A stretch of DNA of 36,651 bases. Source: Cytophagales bacterium. GTDB taxonomy: Bacteria > Bacteroidota > Bacteroidia > Cytophagales > 172606-1. Below the pieces are notes generated by a model, which worked only from the letters and a program-made list of their open reading frames with translations, did no database searches and was not told the origin of the DNA. The stretch covers positions 1 through 36,651 of the forward strand of contig JAUJNL010000085.1 in assembly GCA_030448185.1 (NCBI GenBank), read 5' to 3'. Numbering within the stretch: the stretch's first letter is position 1; every line of letters begins with the position of its first letter. Shown one piece after another: positions 28,495 through 35,979 of this stretch. A program made the translations under genes and the position numbers.

Positions 28495-29910
28495 GTGCAT
28501 CAAGGACTAATAGATTGACAGTTTAAGTTAGCTAAGGGTTTGTCTTTGAAGAAGCCCTTGAATTTCCAGTTGAGGGGTTTTGAAAGGCAAGCGTTATAGT
28601 AGCAGATATAGCTTTGAATTTTTGCGTTGAGTTCTTTGACAGAGGTAAAGCTAGCGCTTTGAATTACGTGTCGTTGCAGTTTAGCAAAGTAAGTTTTGGC
28701 TCGGGTTGAGCCAGGAGCAGTGTTTGGGAGTATACACAAAACGAATACGATGTGACTCCTCTTCCAGAAAGGCCATTCGGGTGAGCTGGTTTTGGAGTAT
28801 GCCTCTATGGCCTTTTTTACCTAGACTTCCAGAAAAGCCAATTTGCTGAGCCACCCACTTGACCAGGCTTTGGGAGAGATGGGTGTTGAGTTGATCGGCT
28901 AACAGGATCACTTCCGCCTCAGGGTCGGCCAGTAAGGGTTGGCAGGTTTGCTCGATAAAGCGACAAAAAGTCTTCCTCGGTGCGGGTAGGGTTAAGCTGA
29001 TGGTGGATAATTGATCCACTGGCAACACTATAGGCAGCCATCAAGGTAGTTGTCCCATGACGAATGTATTCAAACTCTGCTCGCTGATGATGGCCTTTAC
29101 TCAAAGGGAGCCCTTTGCTCGAATCGCTCTAAAGCTTGAATGCCCGTTTTTTCGTCCACACTGATCAGATACCGTTTAGGCTTTATTCCTTCAAGGGTTT
29201 GGATAATGAGCCGGCAAATCAGGGCTACCCTTACCAAAAAAGCCGGCCAATCAGTGATTTTAGGAAAAGCCAGTACTCATTCCTGTGGGGTTGGAGCGGC
29301 TGTGTTTTTTGGAGCCAGGTATTCTAGCTGTATAGGTCCAAAATCGTCCCTACATGGCGGGGCGAGACCTTTGCTACAATGCCTTCTTGGATGGCTACTT
29401 GTGCCAGCAGTTGATGCGTCCAAGTAGTAAGGGGAATACCAAACCGCTCTGGCTTTTGACAGGCCAGCGCCACAATCTGTTGCTTCTGGGCAAGGCTAAT
29501 GCGTTCGGGGCACCCCTGCCGGGAGCGTCTTTGCGCAAGGCCAACAGGTGCTTGAGTAACTCTCCATCACTTACCCCTTCTGGGCCAACTCCTTGCTCAA
29601 AACGGGTAAGATGCCCGTAATGATCATGCCAACGTTTTCGCCAGCACTTAACCGTGTTCAAGGCCAGGCCCATCTCACGTTTGATTTGTCCGTTGCTTTC
29701 TCCCCTACTGGACCTGAGTAGGATTTCAATGCGCTCCCGGTACTGAATAAGGGTAGTACGTTTACGGTTTTCCTTCTCCAGTAGTCGGTACTGCCGCTCA
29801 CTCATTGGAATGGCTGCTGCGGGTGGTTTACCTCTGCCCATAGGAAGTATTTGGATGAGTCCGGGCAAAGAAAGATAAAATAACTGTCAAGCTTCTAACG
29901 CTTCATCCAC
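28495..29910 (-). mobile_element. IS630-family element 1, 1416 bp, inactive
   Basis: Terminal repeats GTGCATCAAGGACTAATAG with TTGACAG inside on the left, and GTGGATGAAGCGTTAGAAG with TTGACAG on the right, read inwards. The element is flanked by TA at 28493-28494 and 29911-29912, in a CTAG context. Removing the element and one TA joins the BNR gene as GGAAGGACTAGTCCCACG, in frame (GRTSPTIS). Its ends do not match those of the other IS630-family element, so the two are separate lineages. Confidence 0.88.
28681..29868 (-). pseudogene. IS630-family transposase, degraded
   Basis: The N-terminal part (29868-29395) has a helix-turn-helix of the IS630 type: MSERQYRLLEKENRKRTTLI, then SNGQIKREMGLALNTVKCWR. 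The next part is decayed across 29395-29104. The DDE core appears in shifted frames: HHQRAEFEYIRHGTTTLMAA, then LLADQLNTHLSQSLVKW (second D), then FVYTPKHCSWLNPSQNLLC, where the catalytic E after the SWLN motif is lost to a frame change. A final helical segment, TSVKELNAKIQSYICYYNAC, follows in yet another frame. It is not functional. Confidence 0.8.
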
Positions 29911-30050
29911 TAGTCCTTCCTGGGCGGCCACCGCCCATGCCCCGGGGGGTGAAAGTGGCCGGGGGCGCAAGTTTAGAGGGCAGGACCTGTTTGGGTGCGC
30001 CCAAGAGGACGGCATTCCGGGAGGTATTACTCATTGCCAAAAGGATCCCA

Positions 30051-30064
30051 ATAGCTAGCTAGCA
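30051..30064. other. CTAG tetranucleotide duplication in the signal peptide of the BNR gene
   Basis: GCTAGCTAGC at about 30053-30062. Dropping one CTAG turns the frame from LLASYWDPFGNE-stop into LLAIGILLAMSNTSRNAVLL, a normal signal-peptide continuation. The lesion is a 4-nt gain. It could be a slippage event or a footprint of an element with 4-bp target duplication. Confidence 0.6.
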
Positions 30065-30090
30065 GGCTTGTTGGGAGAGAGTATCGATTT

Positions 30091-30124
30091 TTCATCAGTG
30101 GAAGTGGTTCATCAATGGAGGTGG
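30091..30124. repeat. Tandem repeat, 17 bp x 2, at the BNR gene start
   Basis: TTCATCAGTGGAAGTGG and TTCATCAATGGAGGTGG differ at two positions. On the minus strand each unit contains an ATG (GATGAA), so two start codons are duplicated in the BNR leader. The start at 30095 is the one next to the signal peptide. Confidence 0.6.
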
Positions 30125-30543
30125 TTCAGGGTGAGTAAGGGGAGAAAATCATCCGGTGCCGGTGACCGTTCACAGCGCAGGCAATGCCTAAGTGCTAAGG
30201 GGCCGCCTTACCCCTAAAGTGGTAAGGCTTACTATTTTATACTAACTACGGTACTTACATTGACTATGTTGTCAGAATATAGACTACAAGGTCAGAAAAA
30301 TGAACGAATTAGGGTAGTGATTTTTATCCGTTCAAACTGGGGAGTAAAGAGGGGGAAAAGGGGTGGTCGTCGGCAAGCGGGCCGCTCCACAAAGCCTCGC
30401 GGCAACCTATGCTTATAGTCTCCCACACCGGCTAACTTCGCTCAGCCTACGTTATTTAGCCTGCGCTTATTTATAATCTGCTCACTCCTGCTACCCTCAG
30501 GCAGTAAGTAATCCAAAGGGACATTCCTCTTCGGACAGCGTAC
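30125..30543. other. Intergenic stretch, no gene seen
   Basis: About 420 bp upstream of the BNR gene. It is GC-rich near 30150-30230 and AT-rich near 30230-30320. A tandem of ATTTATAATCTGCTCAC-like sequence is not repeated. No coding region or RNA is recognised. It marks the change from GC-rich to AT-rich sequence that begins near 30540. Confidence 0.4.
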
Positions 30544-31159
30544 TAGTACACAACCAATTTAGTTTTTAGGAGTTTAGTAGATATCTTTCAGGTACTAAAA
30601 ATCTATAGAGAGATGAATCCAAGACTAAGCCCCTTATCCTTATCTGAGCAGGAACGGGAAGAAATACAGCTTTTATTTAAGAAAGGGAAACATTCGGTAC
30701 GAAAACTCAAACGAGCCAAAGTGTTATTGCTGTTAGCCACAGAAAAGAAAGTGCCTGACATTGCCCAAGAAGCTGGGGTGAGTGAGGCGACGGTGTACAA
30801 TGTGTATCACCGCTACGAGCCAGGTAAGCTTTCGCAAGCCCTAGAAGCACAACCTCGTAGTGGGCAGCCCGGCAAAGTCACGCCTCGATTAGAAGCAGAC
30901 GTGACCCGGATTGCCTGTAGTGAGGCTCCAGCAGGTAGAAGCCGCTGGACGGTGGATTTGATTCACCAGCAAGTAGTCCAGTTGGGCTATGAAGTAGGGG
31001 ATGAATCAGTAAGAGGAGTATTAAAAAAAGTCACCTCAAGCCTTGGCAGAAAAGGCAATGGTGTATTGGGACGATAAATGGAGAGTATGTAGCAAAGATG
31101 GAGGATGTCCTAGGAGTTTATGAGCAGGAGCCTAAAGAAAAAATAGTTCGTATCAGTTT

Positions 31160-31190
31160 GGAGCCGATGCTCACGCACGTAGCAGGTCCA
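31160..31190. repeat. Small palindrome P2, inserted at the first catalytic Asp
   Basis: GGAGCCGATGCTCACG then CACGTAGCAGGTCCA. Nucleotides 31163-31190 (28 nt) split the codon of D in SLDERPCQ; removing them gives AGTTTGGATGAGAGACC, in frame. Outer arms TGGA/TCCA pair, inner TGCT pairs AGCA. It differs from P5 in the group II intron at two of 31 positions. Confidence 0.88.
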
Positions 31191-31458
31191 TGAGAGACCT
31201 TGCCAGTTACTTGATGAAGTTTTAGCCCCTTTACCGATGCAGGAAAATAAGCCTAAAAGAGAGCATTCTGAGTATGAACGGAAAGGGACGGCTTGTGTAC
31301 TGCTAGCCTATGATATCGATACTGCACAACGCTATGTACAGGTAAGAGAAACCCGTACTAAAAAAGACTATGCCCAGTTGGTAGCACATACTACACAGAT
31401 AGGATACATGGACTACTTAGTGAAAGAGCATTACCCACAGGCAGACAAAATCCATTTA

Positions 31459-31485
31459 CCTGATACGTTGCGTAACATCGGCTCC
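31459..31485. repeat. Small palindrome P3, in-frame insertion beside the second catalytic Asp
   Basis: CCTGATACGTTGCG then TAACATCGGCTCC, 27 nt. It adds PDTLRNIGS between KIHL and VQDN in a stretch where relatives have KIHLVQDN. On the minus strand it reads GGAGCCGATG, then TTACGCAACGTATCAGG, an inverted relative of P2. The inner arms TACG and CGTA pair around a 3-nt loop. Confidence 0.8.
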
Positions 31486-31817
31486 GTGCAGGACAATTTA
31501 AATACGCATGCTATGAGCTCTTTTTATGAGCACTTGCCCCTGCAAAGAGCCGGAGAATTAGCCCGTAAAATCCAATTCCATTTCACTCCTAAGCATGGCA
31601 GTTGGTTAAACATGGCTGAAATTGAGTTCTCGGCTTTAGCTAAACAATGTCTTGATCGTAGAATTAAAGATAAAGACACCTTGGAAAAAGAAGTATTACT
31701 CTGGAGTAAGCAACGGAATGAAGCCAAAACCAAGATTCACTGGAGTTTCACGGTCGATAAAGCCCGAGCCACCCTCCAAACTAAATATGAACAGGTCAAT
31801 CCGGTGAATAAGAAACC

Positions 31818-32087
31818 TTAGAAATTAAATTGGTCGTGTACTAGTTGTACAGAAGCCATAGTGGGAAATTCCAACTGTAAGGAGTAAGATGACTTACGGT
31901 TTACTTGCAGCAAAAAAGAACCATCCGCCGTAGTATGGATTGGGGATGCTGCCCCTGAAAATGAAATCTTTACTCCAGGCATCCCCTCCTGGTCACTTTT
32001 TAGCACGACTTGTCCTTTAATACAGAAAGTCTTTTTTTGCGGCTCTGTATTCAACCAAATCAGCCAAAATAGCAGCAAACTTTTCAT
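31818..32087 (-). pseudogene. CarboxypepD_reg-like exported protein, C-terminally cut by IS630-2
   Basis: Starts MKSLLLFWLIWLNTEPQKKT, a signal peptide. Then comes a carboxypeptidase regulatory-like fold: FCIKGQVVLKSDQEGMPGVK and ISFSGAASPIHTTADGSFLL, with the usual G-x-V...P-x-V...T-x-x-x-G-x-F pattern. The native frame ends at about ASVQL, where the IS630-2 end begins; the last residues VHDQFNF come from the IS. Such domains occur at the N-terminus of TonB-dependent receptors and as stand-alone proteins. The missing part across the IS is not clearly recognisable to its left. It is the last of a run of minus-strand small genes. Confidence 0.65.
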
Positions 32088-32205
32088 TATTCATTTCTTA
32101 GATTGCCGGTAATGGAATATGACTATGCGGCGGCGTACCCTCATGAATTAGCCTGTAGCATTGGCGGGCGGCTGACCGAAATAGTTGATGTTAGGCAATG
32201 TTTTA
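32088..32205 (-). other. Structured spacer S3 downstream of the thioredoxin gene (weak attC-like)
   Basis: On the minus strand ATTGCCTAACATC follows the stop codon by about 6 bp. GCCTAAC fits the attC R'' consensus RYYYAAC. GC-rich arms (GTCAGCCGCCCGCC, GTACGCCGCCGCATAG) follow over 90 nt. The expected closing GTTRRRY is not clear. Confidence 0.4.
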
Positions 32206-32481
32206 CTATTTTTTTTGTTTAAGTGAGTCAATTATATGTTGGGCATCCTGCCTATCCTCTCCACTTTTATTAGCTACGGCCAGAGCTTCATTGGCTACTT
32301 TTAATGCCTTACTCTCATCTCCTATCTTCTTGAGTAGTTTAGCCTGTATGACAAGATTGTTATAGCTTCTTTTTGCCCGAATGGCTTGTTCAATAATTTG
32401 GATTGCTTTTTTGAGATGTTCTGCTTCCTGGGTGAAATAATATAAATAAAAAGCTGACTCATACAGGGTGTAGTTATCTAT

Positions 32482-33562
32482 GAGGGGTGGCCATTATTTA
32501 AAATCAGTCAAAAACAAGTGGGTGGTAGCTAATTGTTTCTGATGCAGGTGATTGTAGTACATCATCAATTGGATAGTGAAGGCAGTCATCATTAAGTAGG
32601 GTTTGACTTTTGAGAGCTTCTGGTAAGGGAGTTGATTTTCCCCCGTCAGATGAAACAACTCTTTGATGAGGGAAAAGACTGGTTCAATACTGGGCTTGCG
32701 TTGTTTATAGAGTAGGCGGGCTTGGGGTGTTTGGGCTAAGCAGTTATATTGTTGTTGCCACTCACTGAGAGCGGCTGCTTTGAAACCGTAAGGTAAAAGG
32801 ACAAACACGTTCCAGCAAGTAAGCAATTGCTTAATGAGTTGGAGGGCAATATATCCGGCATCAGCCACGACTACGCCTACTTGCTCAACAAAGTGAACCA
32901 ATAGTGGCACGAGTTGGGTAGTATCTTTCTGCGCCGCGGTAGTGACCGAACAGGCAATCGGGAAACGATTGGTATTGCAAACCAGGTGCAAACCGTAGCC
33001 AAACCGCCAGTTATGGTAAGCACTCTTGGCCCAGGAAGCATCCGTATCAATACTCGAATGAGGAACAATGCCTTCTTGCCGGTGCTTTTGATGCCAAATT
33101 CCGCCTTTAGCTCTAAAAACACTCTTATCAATGAAGGCCCAACGAAAAGAGAATACGGCCCAGTTTACTTGCCTGGCAGCCTGAGCAACGTGCGGCATGA
33201 GCCGGTAGATTACCCCTGGTAAGGCTTCAAAACGACGGGCAATCGTTTTACGTGAAGGCGCACTGGGCCACCCAAACCATTGATAATGGGCTTTAGCATA
33301 CGTTGCCATCCCTTTATGGGAATGAATCCCTTTCAAAAACATTACCATAAAGAATAGCACCATCGAAGGCCAGTTATAACAATAGGGTTTACCCCGTTTA
33401 GCGGTCGGTGGAGACCAAGCACTTTGCAAAACTTCATAAAGAATGGCTAACTTACAGTTCATGGCAAACAGAGGTTTATGTTAACTTGAGGTGGTGTCGT
33501 TACCCCTAAGTTAACCCCTCTGTTTGTTTTATTTCTACCTTTTCCTTTTATGACCACCCCTC
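32482..33562 (-). mobile_element. IS4-like insertion sequence, 1081 bp, intact
   Basis: Terminal repeats GAGGGGTGGCCATTA on the left and GAGGGGTGGTCATAA on the right, read inwards. The direct target duplication AGTTATCTAT is at 32472-32481 and 33563-33572. A 10-bp duplication fits the IS4 family. Removal of the element and one duplication restores the thioredoxin/TPR frame. Confidence 0.92.
32494..33462 (-). CDS. IS4-like DDE transposase
   Basis: 322 residues, intact, on the minus strand inside the 1081-bp element. It begins MNCKLAILYEVLQSAWSPPT. The RNase H-like catalytic residues are plausibly D in SFRWAFIDKSVFRAKGG, D in VGVVVADAGYIALQ, and E in RKPSIEPVFSLIKELFHLTG, the last matching the Y/R-x-x-x-E-x-x-F-x-x-x-K signature of IS4/IS5-type transposases. 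It cuts and pastes the element using the 15-bp ends. The 10-bp target duplication argues for IS4 rather than IS5. It is probably still active: no frameshift is present and the ends are matched. Confidence 0.85.
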   Translation of the reverse strand: MNCKLAILYEVLQSAWSPPTAKRGKPYCYNWPSMVLFFMVMFLKGIHSHKGMATYAKAHYQWFGWPSAPSRKTIARRFEALPGVIYRLMPHVAQAARQVNWAVFSFRWAFIDKSVFRAKGGIWHQKHRQEGIVPHSSIDTDASWAKSAYHNWRFGYGLHLVCNTNRFPIACSVTTAAQKDTTQLVPLLVHFVEQVGVVVADAGYIALQLIKQLLTCWNVFVLLPYGFKAAALSEWQQQYNCLAQTPQARLLYKQRKPSIEPVFSLIKELFHLTGENQLPYQKLSKVKPYLMMTAFTIQLMMYYNHLHQKQLATTHLFLTDFK

Positions 33563-34518
33563 AGTTATCTATAGCCGCGTACTTGTTGCCGTAATCCAGG
33601 GAAGCATCTGCATAAGCTTGCCAGTTTTGTCTACCTCCCTGATAGCTTACTAAAGATAACGCTTTCCATCTAGGGGCCTGTTCTCCTAAATTTCTATTAA
33701 TGGACTCTTGCACCTGACCGAGCAGCAGAGAATCTTTGCTCACACCTGCATCTCTAGAGACCCCACTAATAAGTCTACGCATCTTTTTGTTCACTTCCTC
33801 CTCTCCAAAATGAGTCGCAAATTCTTTTGATGTTCTAAAAAATACTGTGTTGTTGGTGAAGAAAAATCAGTGTATAAATCGAACAGAAACTCCATATTTT
33901 TTTTGGACCTCAGCTCTACTTGGGTTTGTGTTTTCAAATACTCTGCCGTTACTTGGTTATAGGCCTCCTTTGACTGAGAACTAGTATGTAAAGCCATGCT
34001 GTAGTCATAGAGCAGATCAGCTCTACGGTCTCCCCCATCATACGTTGCTTTGAGCATAAAGAATGCTTTCTTTGGATTAAAAGCATCCTTTGCATCCCCA
34101 ATAAAGGCCTCTGCAGATTTTGCCGAACCACTTATATGGATCAGATTGCCAGTAGGATCAAAATATAAATATTTAGGAAAGGATTGAATCCCATACATCT
34201 TAGCAAGTTCTTTCCCGATGCCTTCCTCAATATTAATTTTATAATTGATAAAAGTGCGGTTATAGTAGCTACTAACAAGAGAGTCTAAGAAAGCTGTTTT
34301 TTCCATCTTCTTGCAAAATTGACATGTCAGCGTATAGCCATATAAGAAGATCGGCTTATTGGTCTCTTTGGCTTTTGCCTGCACTTTTTGCCAGTCGTCA
34401 TTAACAAAGGTAATACCTGAAGACTGGCCCAATACAGTAGTAACTATAAGCATTAGGAGTGGTAAGAGAAATTTCTTCATATTGAGTTTTTTTAAGTAGT
34501 TTGATTTATTTGATATTG

Positions 34519-34600
34519 CCTAACGCACCATGCATTCCCGCCGCTGTGCCCATTGCGGTGAGGCAGCCCCGGTTGGCGGATTTTGCGCGGTGTTAGCGGC
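34519..34600 (-). other. attC-like recombination site between HEAT and thioredoxin genes
   Basis: Minus strand: CCGCTAACACCGCGC (R''/L''), then AAAATCCGCC, a GC-rich centre with the hairpin GCTG-TGCC/GGCA-GC, then GGCGGGAATGCATGG and GTGCGTTAGGC (L'/R'). GTTAGGC fits the attC core GTTRRRY. The two halves form an imperfect palindrome with TAAC paired to GTTA and CCGCC to GGCGG. The HEAT stop codon TAA is part of CTAAC, as is common in integron cassettes. The thioredoxin gene then starts about 40 bp after GTTAGGC and ends with ATTGCCTAAC, complementary to GTTAGGCAAT. This gives one strong site; the other spacers are weaker. Confidence 0.6.
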
Positions 34601-35291
34601 TAGCTATTAATTTAATCTGTTTTACTCTTTTTTGAATATGACCATCCAAATCCTGTAAAAAATAATTGGCATATTTTATTTTATCAGATGAGTATTGCGT
34701 CGCTATTTGTAATGCCCACAGTCTATGTCGAGCAAGAAGGTCATTCTTAAATAGACTAAAAAAGGCTTCCCAATTTTCTGCATTCACCTGCTCTACTAAT
34801 ACAAATCCAATGGTTTTTTGGATAGCTTCCTGCTTTTCGCTAGAATATAACTCAATCAGATAATCAAAATCTGATTTCTGCCAAATGGTCCGTAAGGCTT
34901 CAATAGCAGCTTGACGGATGGGAAGTTCCCCTGATTGGGTAAAGGGTTGTATTTTCTCATGTGCTTTAGTGCTTTTCATTTTTGCTAAAGCCCGGATGGT
35001 AGCTAAAACAATAAAAGTATTACTGTTCGTTAAAAAAGTCAGTAATAAATCTTTTAACTGAATCCCGTTTTTATGATTCCCAATCCCGGCTATCGCTGCT
35101 CGCTTATGAGTCCAGTCAGGATGGTTTACTAACTGAGCTAAAGCGGCTATTGCCTCATTTGAAGGATGAGAAGCCAGTGCTTCATAAGCTTTCCAACACA
35201 GAGGCGGTGTTTGCTTTGTTGCTTCTATCAATTCTGCTAGGCTCCTGTCAGTAGCGTTCGTCAAACTATCCTCACTATCATTCGTTGCCAT
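34593..35291 (-). CDS. HEAT-repeat protein
   Basis: 232 residues from the ATG at 35291 (MATNDSEDSLTNATDRSLAE); a longer frame from 35339 would run into the spacer and is not preferred. Repeated helix pairs of HEAT type are visible: SNEAIAALAQLVNHPDWTHK with RAAIAGIGN, TFIVLATIRALAKMKSTKAH, and LPIRQAAIEALRTIWQ. The C-terminus is WALQIATQYSSDKIKY then ANYFLQDLDGHIQKRVKQIK. There is no signal peptide and no catalytic motif; it is likely a protein-binding scaffold. It is intact and AT-rich. Cassettes often encode small stand-alone proteins of this kind. Confidence 0.7.
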   Translation of the reverse strand: MATNDSEDSLTNATDRSLAELIEATKQTPPLCWKAYEALASHPSNEAIAALAQLVNHPDWTHKRAAIAGIGNHKNGIQLKDLLLTFLTNSNTFIVLATIRALAKMKSTKAHEKIQPFTQSGELPIRQAAIEALRTIWQKSDFDYLIELYSSEKQEAIQKTIGFVLVEQVNAENWEAFFSLFKNDLLARHRLWALQIATQYSSDKIKYANYFLQDLDGHIQKRVKQIKLIASR

Positions 35292-35415
35292 TAAAGAATT
35301 TCTTTTAGGTTGCCGCTGATGGACCAAGCGCAACCGCATACCGGTAGCGAATCCGGGTTCAGCCCTGCGGTAGGGCAGTGCGTTTGGAGGGGCCGCTGGA
35401 CGTTGGGTTTGGTGA
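35292..35415 (-). other. Structured spacer S1 upstream of the HEAT gene, attC-like, cut by the group II intron
   Basis: On the minus strand ACCCAAC (fits RYYYAAC) begins about 7 bp from the intron edge. GC-rich arms CCAGCGGCCCC and CTGCCCTACCGCAGGGC (a local hairpin) follow, then GCGGTTGCGCTTGG near the HEAT start. The intron lies between this and the stop of the lipocalin-like gene. The closing core is not clear, so this is weaker than the site at 34519-34600. Confidence 0.4.
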
Positions 35416-35493
35416 GTGTGCCCAGCATGGCACGGTACATTTTGATAAGAAAGGTACGAGGATTATCCAGAGGGTGCAAGTCCCTTACTGGCC

Positions 35494-35523
35494 GGATCTC
35501 CGATGCTCAGGATGGGCAGGTCC
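35494..35523. repeat. Small palindrome P4 in the group II intron
   Basis: GGATCTCCGATGCTCAG then GATGGGCAGGTCC. It shares CCGATGCTCA and GGCAGGTCC with P5, with a different centre. Confidence 0.6.
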
Positions 35524-35655
35524 AGTTGGTGAAGCCAGTTAGCAAGTGGCAAGGGCGTCTCGGGTAAGTGAGGGTCTGAAGGATACCGAGCACGGGAGTG
35601 CGAAGGTATCGCCCGAAGGGTCGGACGGCAAACCTTGGAGCTGACGAACAGAAAC

Positions 35656-35685
35656 GGACCCGATGCTCACGCACGTGGCAGGTCC
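35656..35685. repeat. Small palindrome P5 in the group II intron
   Basis: GGACCCGATGCTCACG then CACGTGGCAGGTCC. Outer arms GGACC/GGTCC, inner arms TGCT/GGCA (one wobble). It is nearly identical to P2 in the IS630 transposase. It shares its last five bases with P6. Confidence 0.75.
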
Positions 35686-35711
35686 AGCAGACGAGTGTCA
35701 GCATCGGGTCC
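35681..35711. repeat. Small palindrome P6 in the group II intron, inverted to P5
   Basis: GGTCCAGCAGACGAGTG then TCAGCATCGGGTCC. On the minus strand it reads GGACCCGATGCTGACAC then TCGTCTGCTGGACC, matching P1 in the IS3 transposase except for one base missing and one changed. P5 and P6 together form a 12-bp perfect stem GGACCCGATGCT/AGCATCGGGTCC. Confidence 0.75.
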
Positions 35712-35867
35712 GGCTAGACGAGGCCTTTTAGCGTGGGTAAGCAAGCACCCCTTTGGGAAGCCCTTGACCAACAAATGCTTTGGGGTAGATGCGGCAGGAA
35801 TCGGGGGAAGGATAAGTGTCTTACCCAGGCAGATCCTCTCTTCAAAAGAAGTAGGAAGTCAGCCATT

Positions 35868-35894
35868 GGACCTGAAGCCAGGCTTCATCGGTCC
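35868..35894. repeat. Small palindrome P7 in the group II intron
   Basis: GGACCTGAAGCC then AGGCTTCATCGGTCC, 27 nt, a hairpin with arms GGACC/GGTCC and GAAGCC/GGCTTC. It shares the ends GGACCTG and CATCGG-TCC with the family. It could also be a native intron stem. Confidence 0.5.
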
Positions 35895-35979
35895 ATAGCC
35901 ATAGTACCTCTGGATACGAGCGGTCAGAGAGAGTCAGAGGTTTTCCTAAAGAGGGAAGGGCTCAACATCAGGTGGTCTT

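Larger units (their letters stand above)
25838..30095 (-). pseudogene. BNR/sialidase-like repeat protein with T9SS sorting domain, split by an IS630-family element
   Basis: Surface protein with beta-propeller BNR/Asp-box repeats, of the xyloglucanase/sialidase-like type. From the ATG at 30095 a signal peptide (frame restored by removing a CTAG duplication) leads to GMGGGRPGRTSPTISPHNSN. IS630-1 (28495-29910) interrupts right after GRPGRT. Asp-box type segments follow: STDGGATWQAL, SQDGGQSFYQ, SNGGATWEQKY and YSTNNGKSWEVVYD. It ends FNNNEISVTSFGNGLRVGYA, then a T9SS type A domain (IAPNPFRETTTISFKV, and GLPSGVYITL, TFITKRMVIL). At least six frameshifts occur. Without the IS it would be about 945 residues. 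The catalytic residues needed to call a glycosidase cannot be confirmed. Confidence 0.78.
30613..31821 (+). pseudogene. IS630-family transposase of element 2, with -1 frameshift site and two palindromic insertions
   Basis: The first frame (30613-31077) has the helix-turn-helix part: QEREEIQLLFKKGKHSVRKL, then VPDIAQEAGVSEATVYNVYH. At 31021-31027 the run A-AAA-AAA is a canonical -1 slippery heptamer. After a -1 shift the protein continues SHLKPWQKRQWCIGTINGEY, as expected for the family. The catalytic motifs follow: SLDERPCQLL (first D, split by palindrome P2), VQDNLNTHAMSSFYE (second D, preceded by palindrome P3 in frame) and TPKHGSWLNMAEIEFS (E). P2 shifts the frame and brings in TGA, so this copy is dead. 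Without P2 and P3 a full DDE transposase would be made by frameshifting. Confidence 0.82.
30546..31841 (+). mobile_element. IS630-family element 2, 1296 bp
   Basis: Ends GTACACAACCAATTTAGTTT on the left and GTACACGACCAATTTAATTT on the right, read inwards, flanked by TA at 30544-30545 and 31842-31843 within CTAG. It carries one transposase on the plus strand, split by a candidate frameshift site and by two inserted palindromes. Its right end truncates the CarboxypepD-like gene. Its ends match those of MITE-A at 866-1006. Confidence 0.9.
32206..34480 (-). pseudogene. Thioredoxin-like/TPR periplasmic protein, split by an IS4-like element
   Basis: Starts MKKFLLPLLMLIVTTVLGQS, a signal peptide. 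The thioredoxin-like domain has a redox CxxC (TLTCQFCKKMEKTAF, Cys at about residues 53 and 56) and a cis-Pro loop (YGIQSFPKYLYFD). Helical repeats follow (AFFMLKATYDGGDRRADLLY), then NLRLIF-GEEEVNKKM requiring one inserted T near 33795. IS4 (32482-33562) sits after KYAAIDN. Left of it the frame resumes YTLYESAFYLYYFTQEAEHL and ends with a TPR-like tail (AKLLKKIGDESKALKVANEA, DSLKQKK). The rebuilt protein is about 394 residues. Its role is probably in oxidative folding or redox repair in the envelope; this is inference. Confidence 0.82.
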
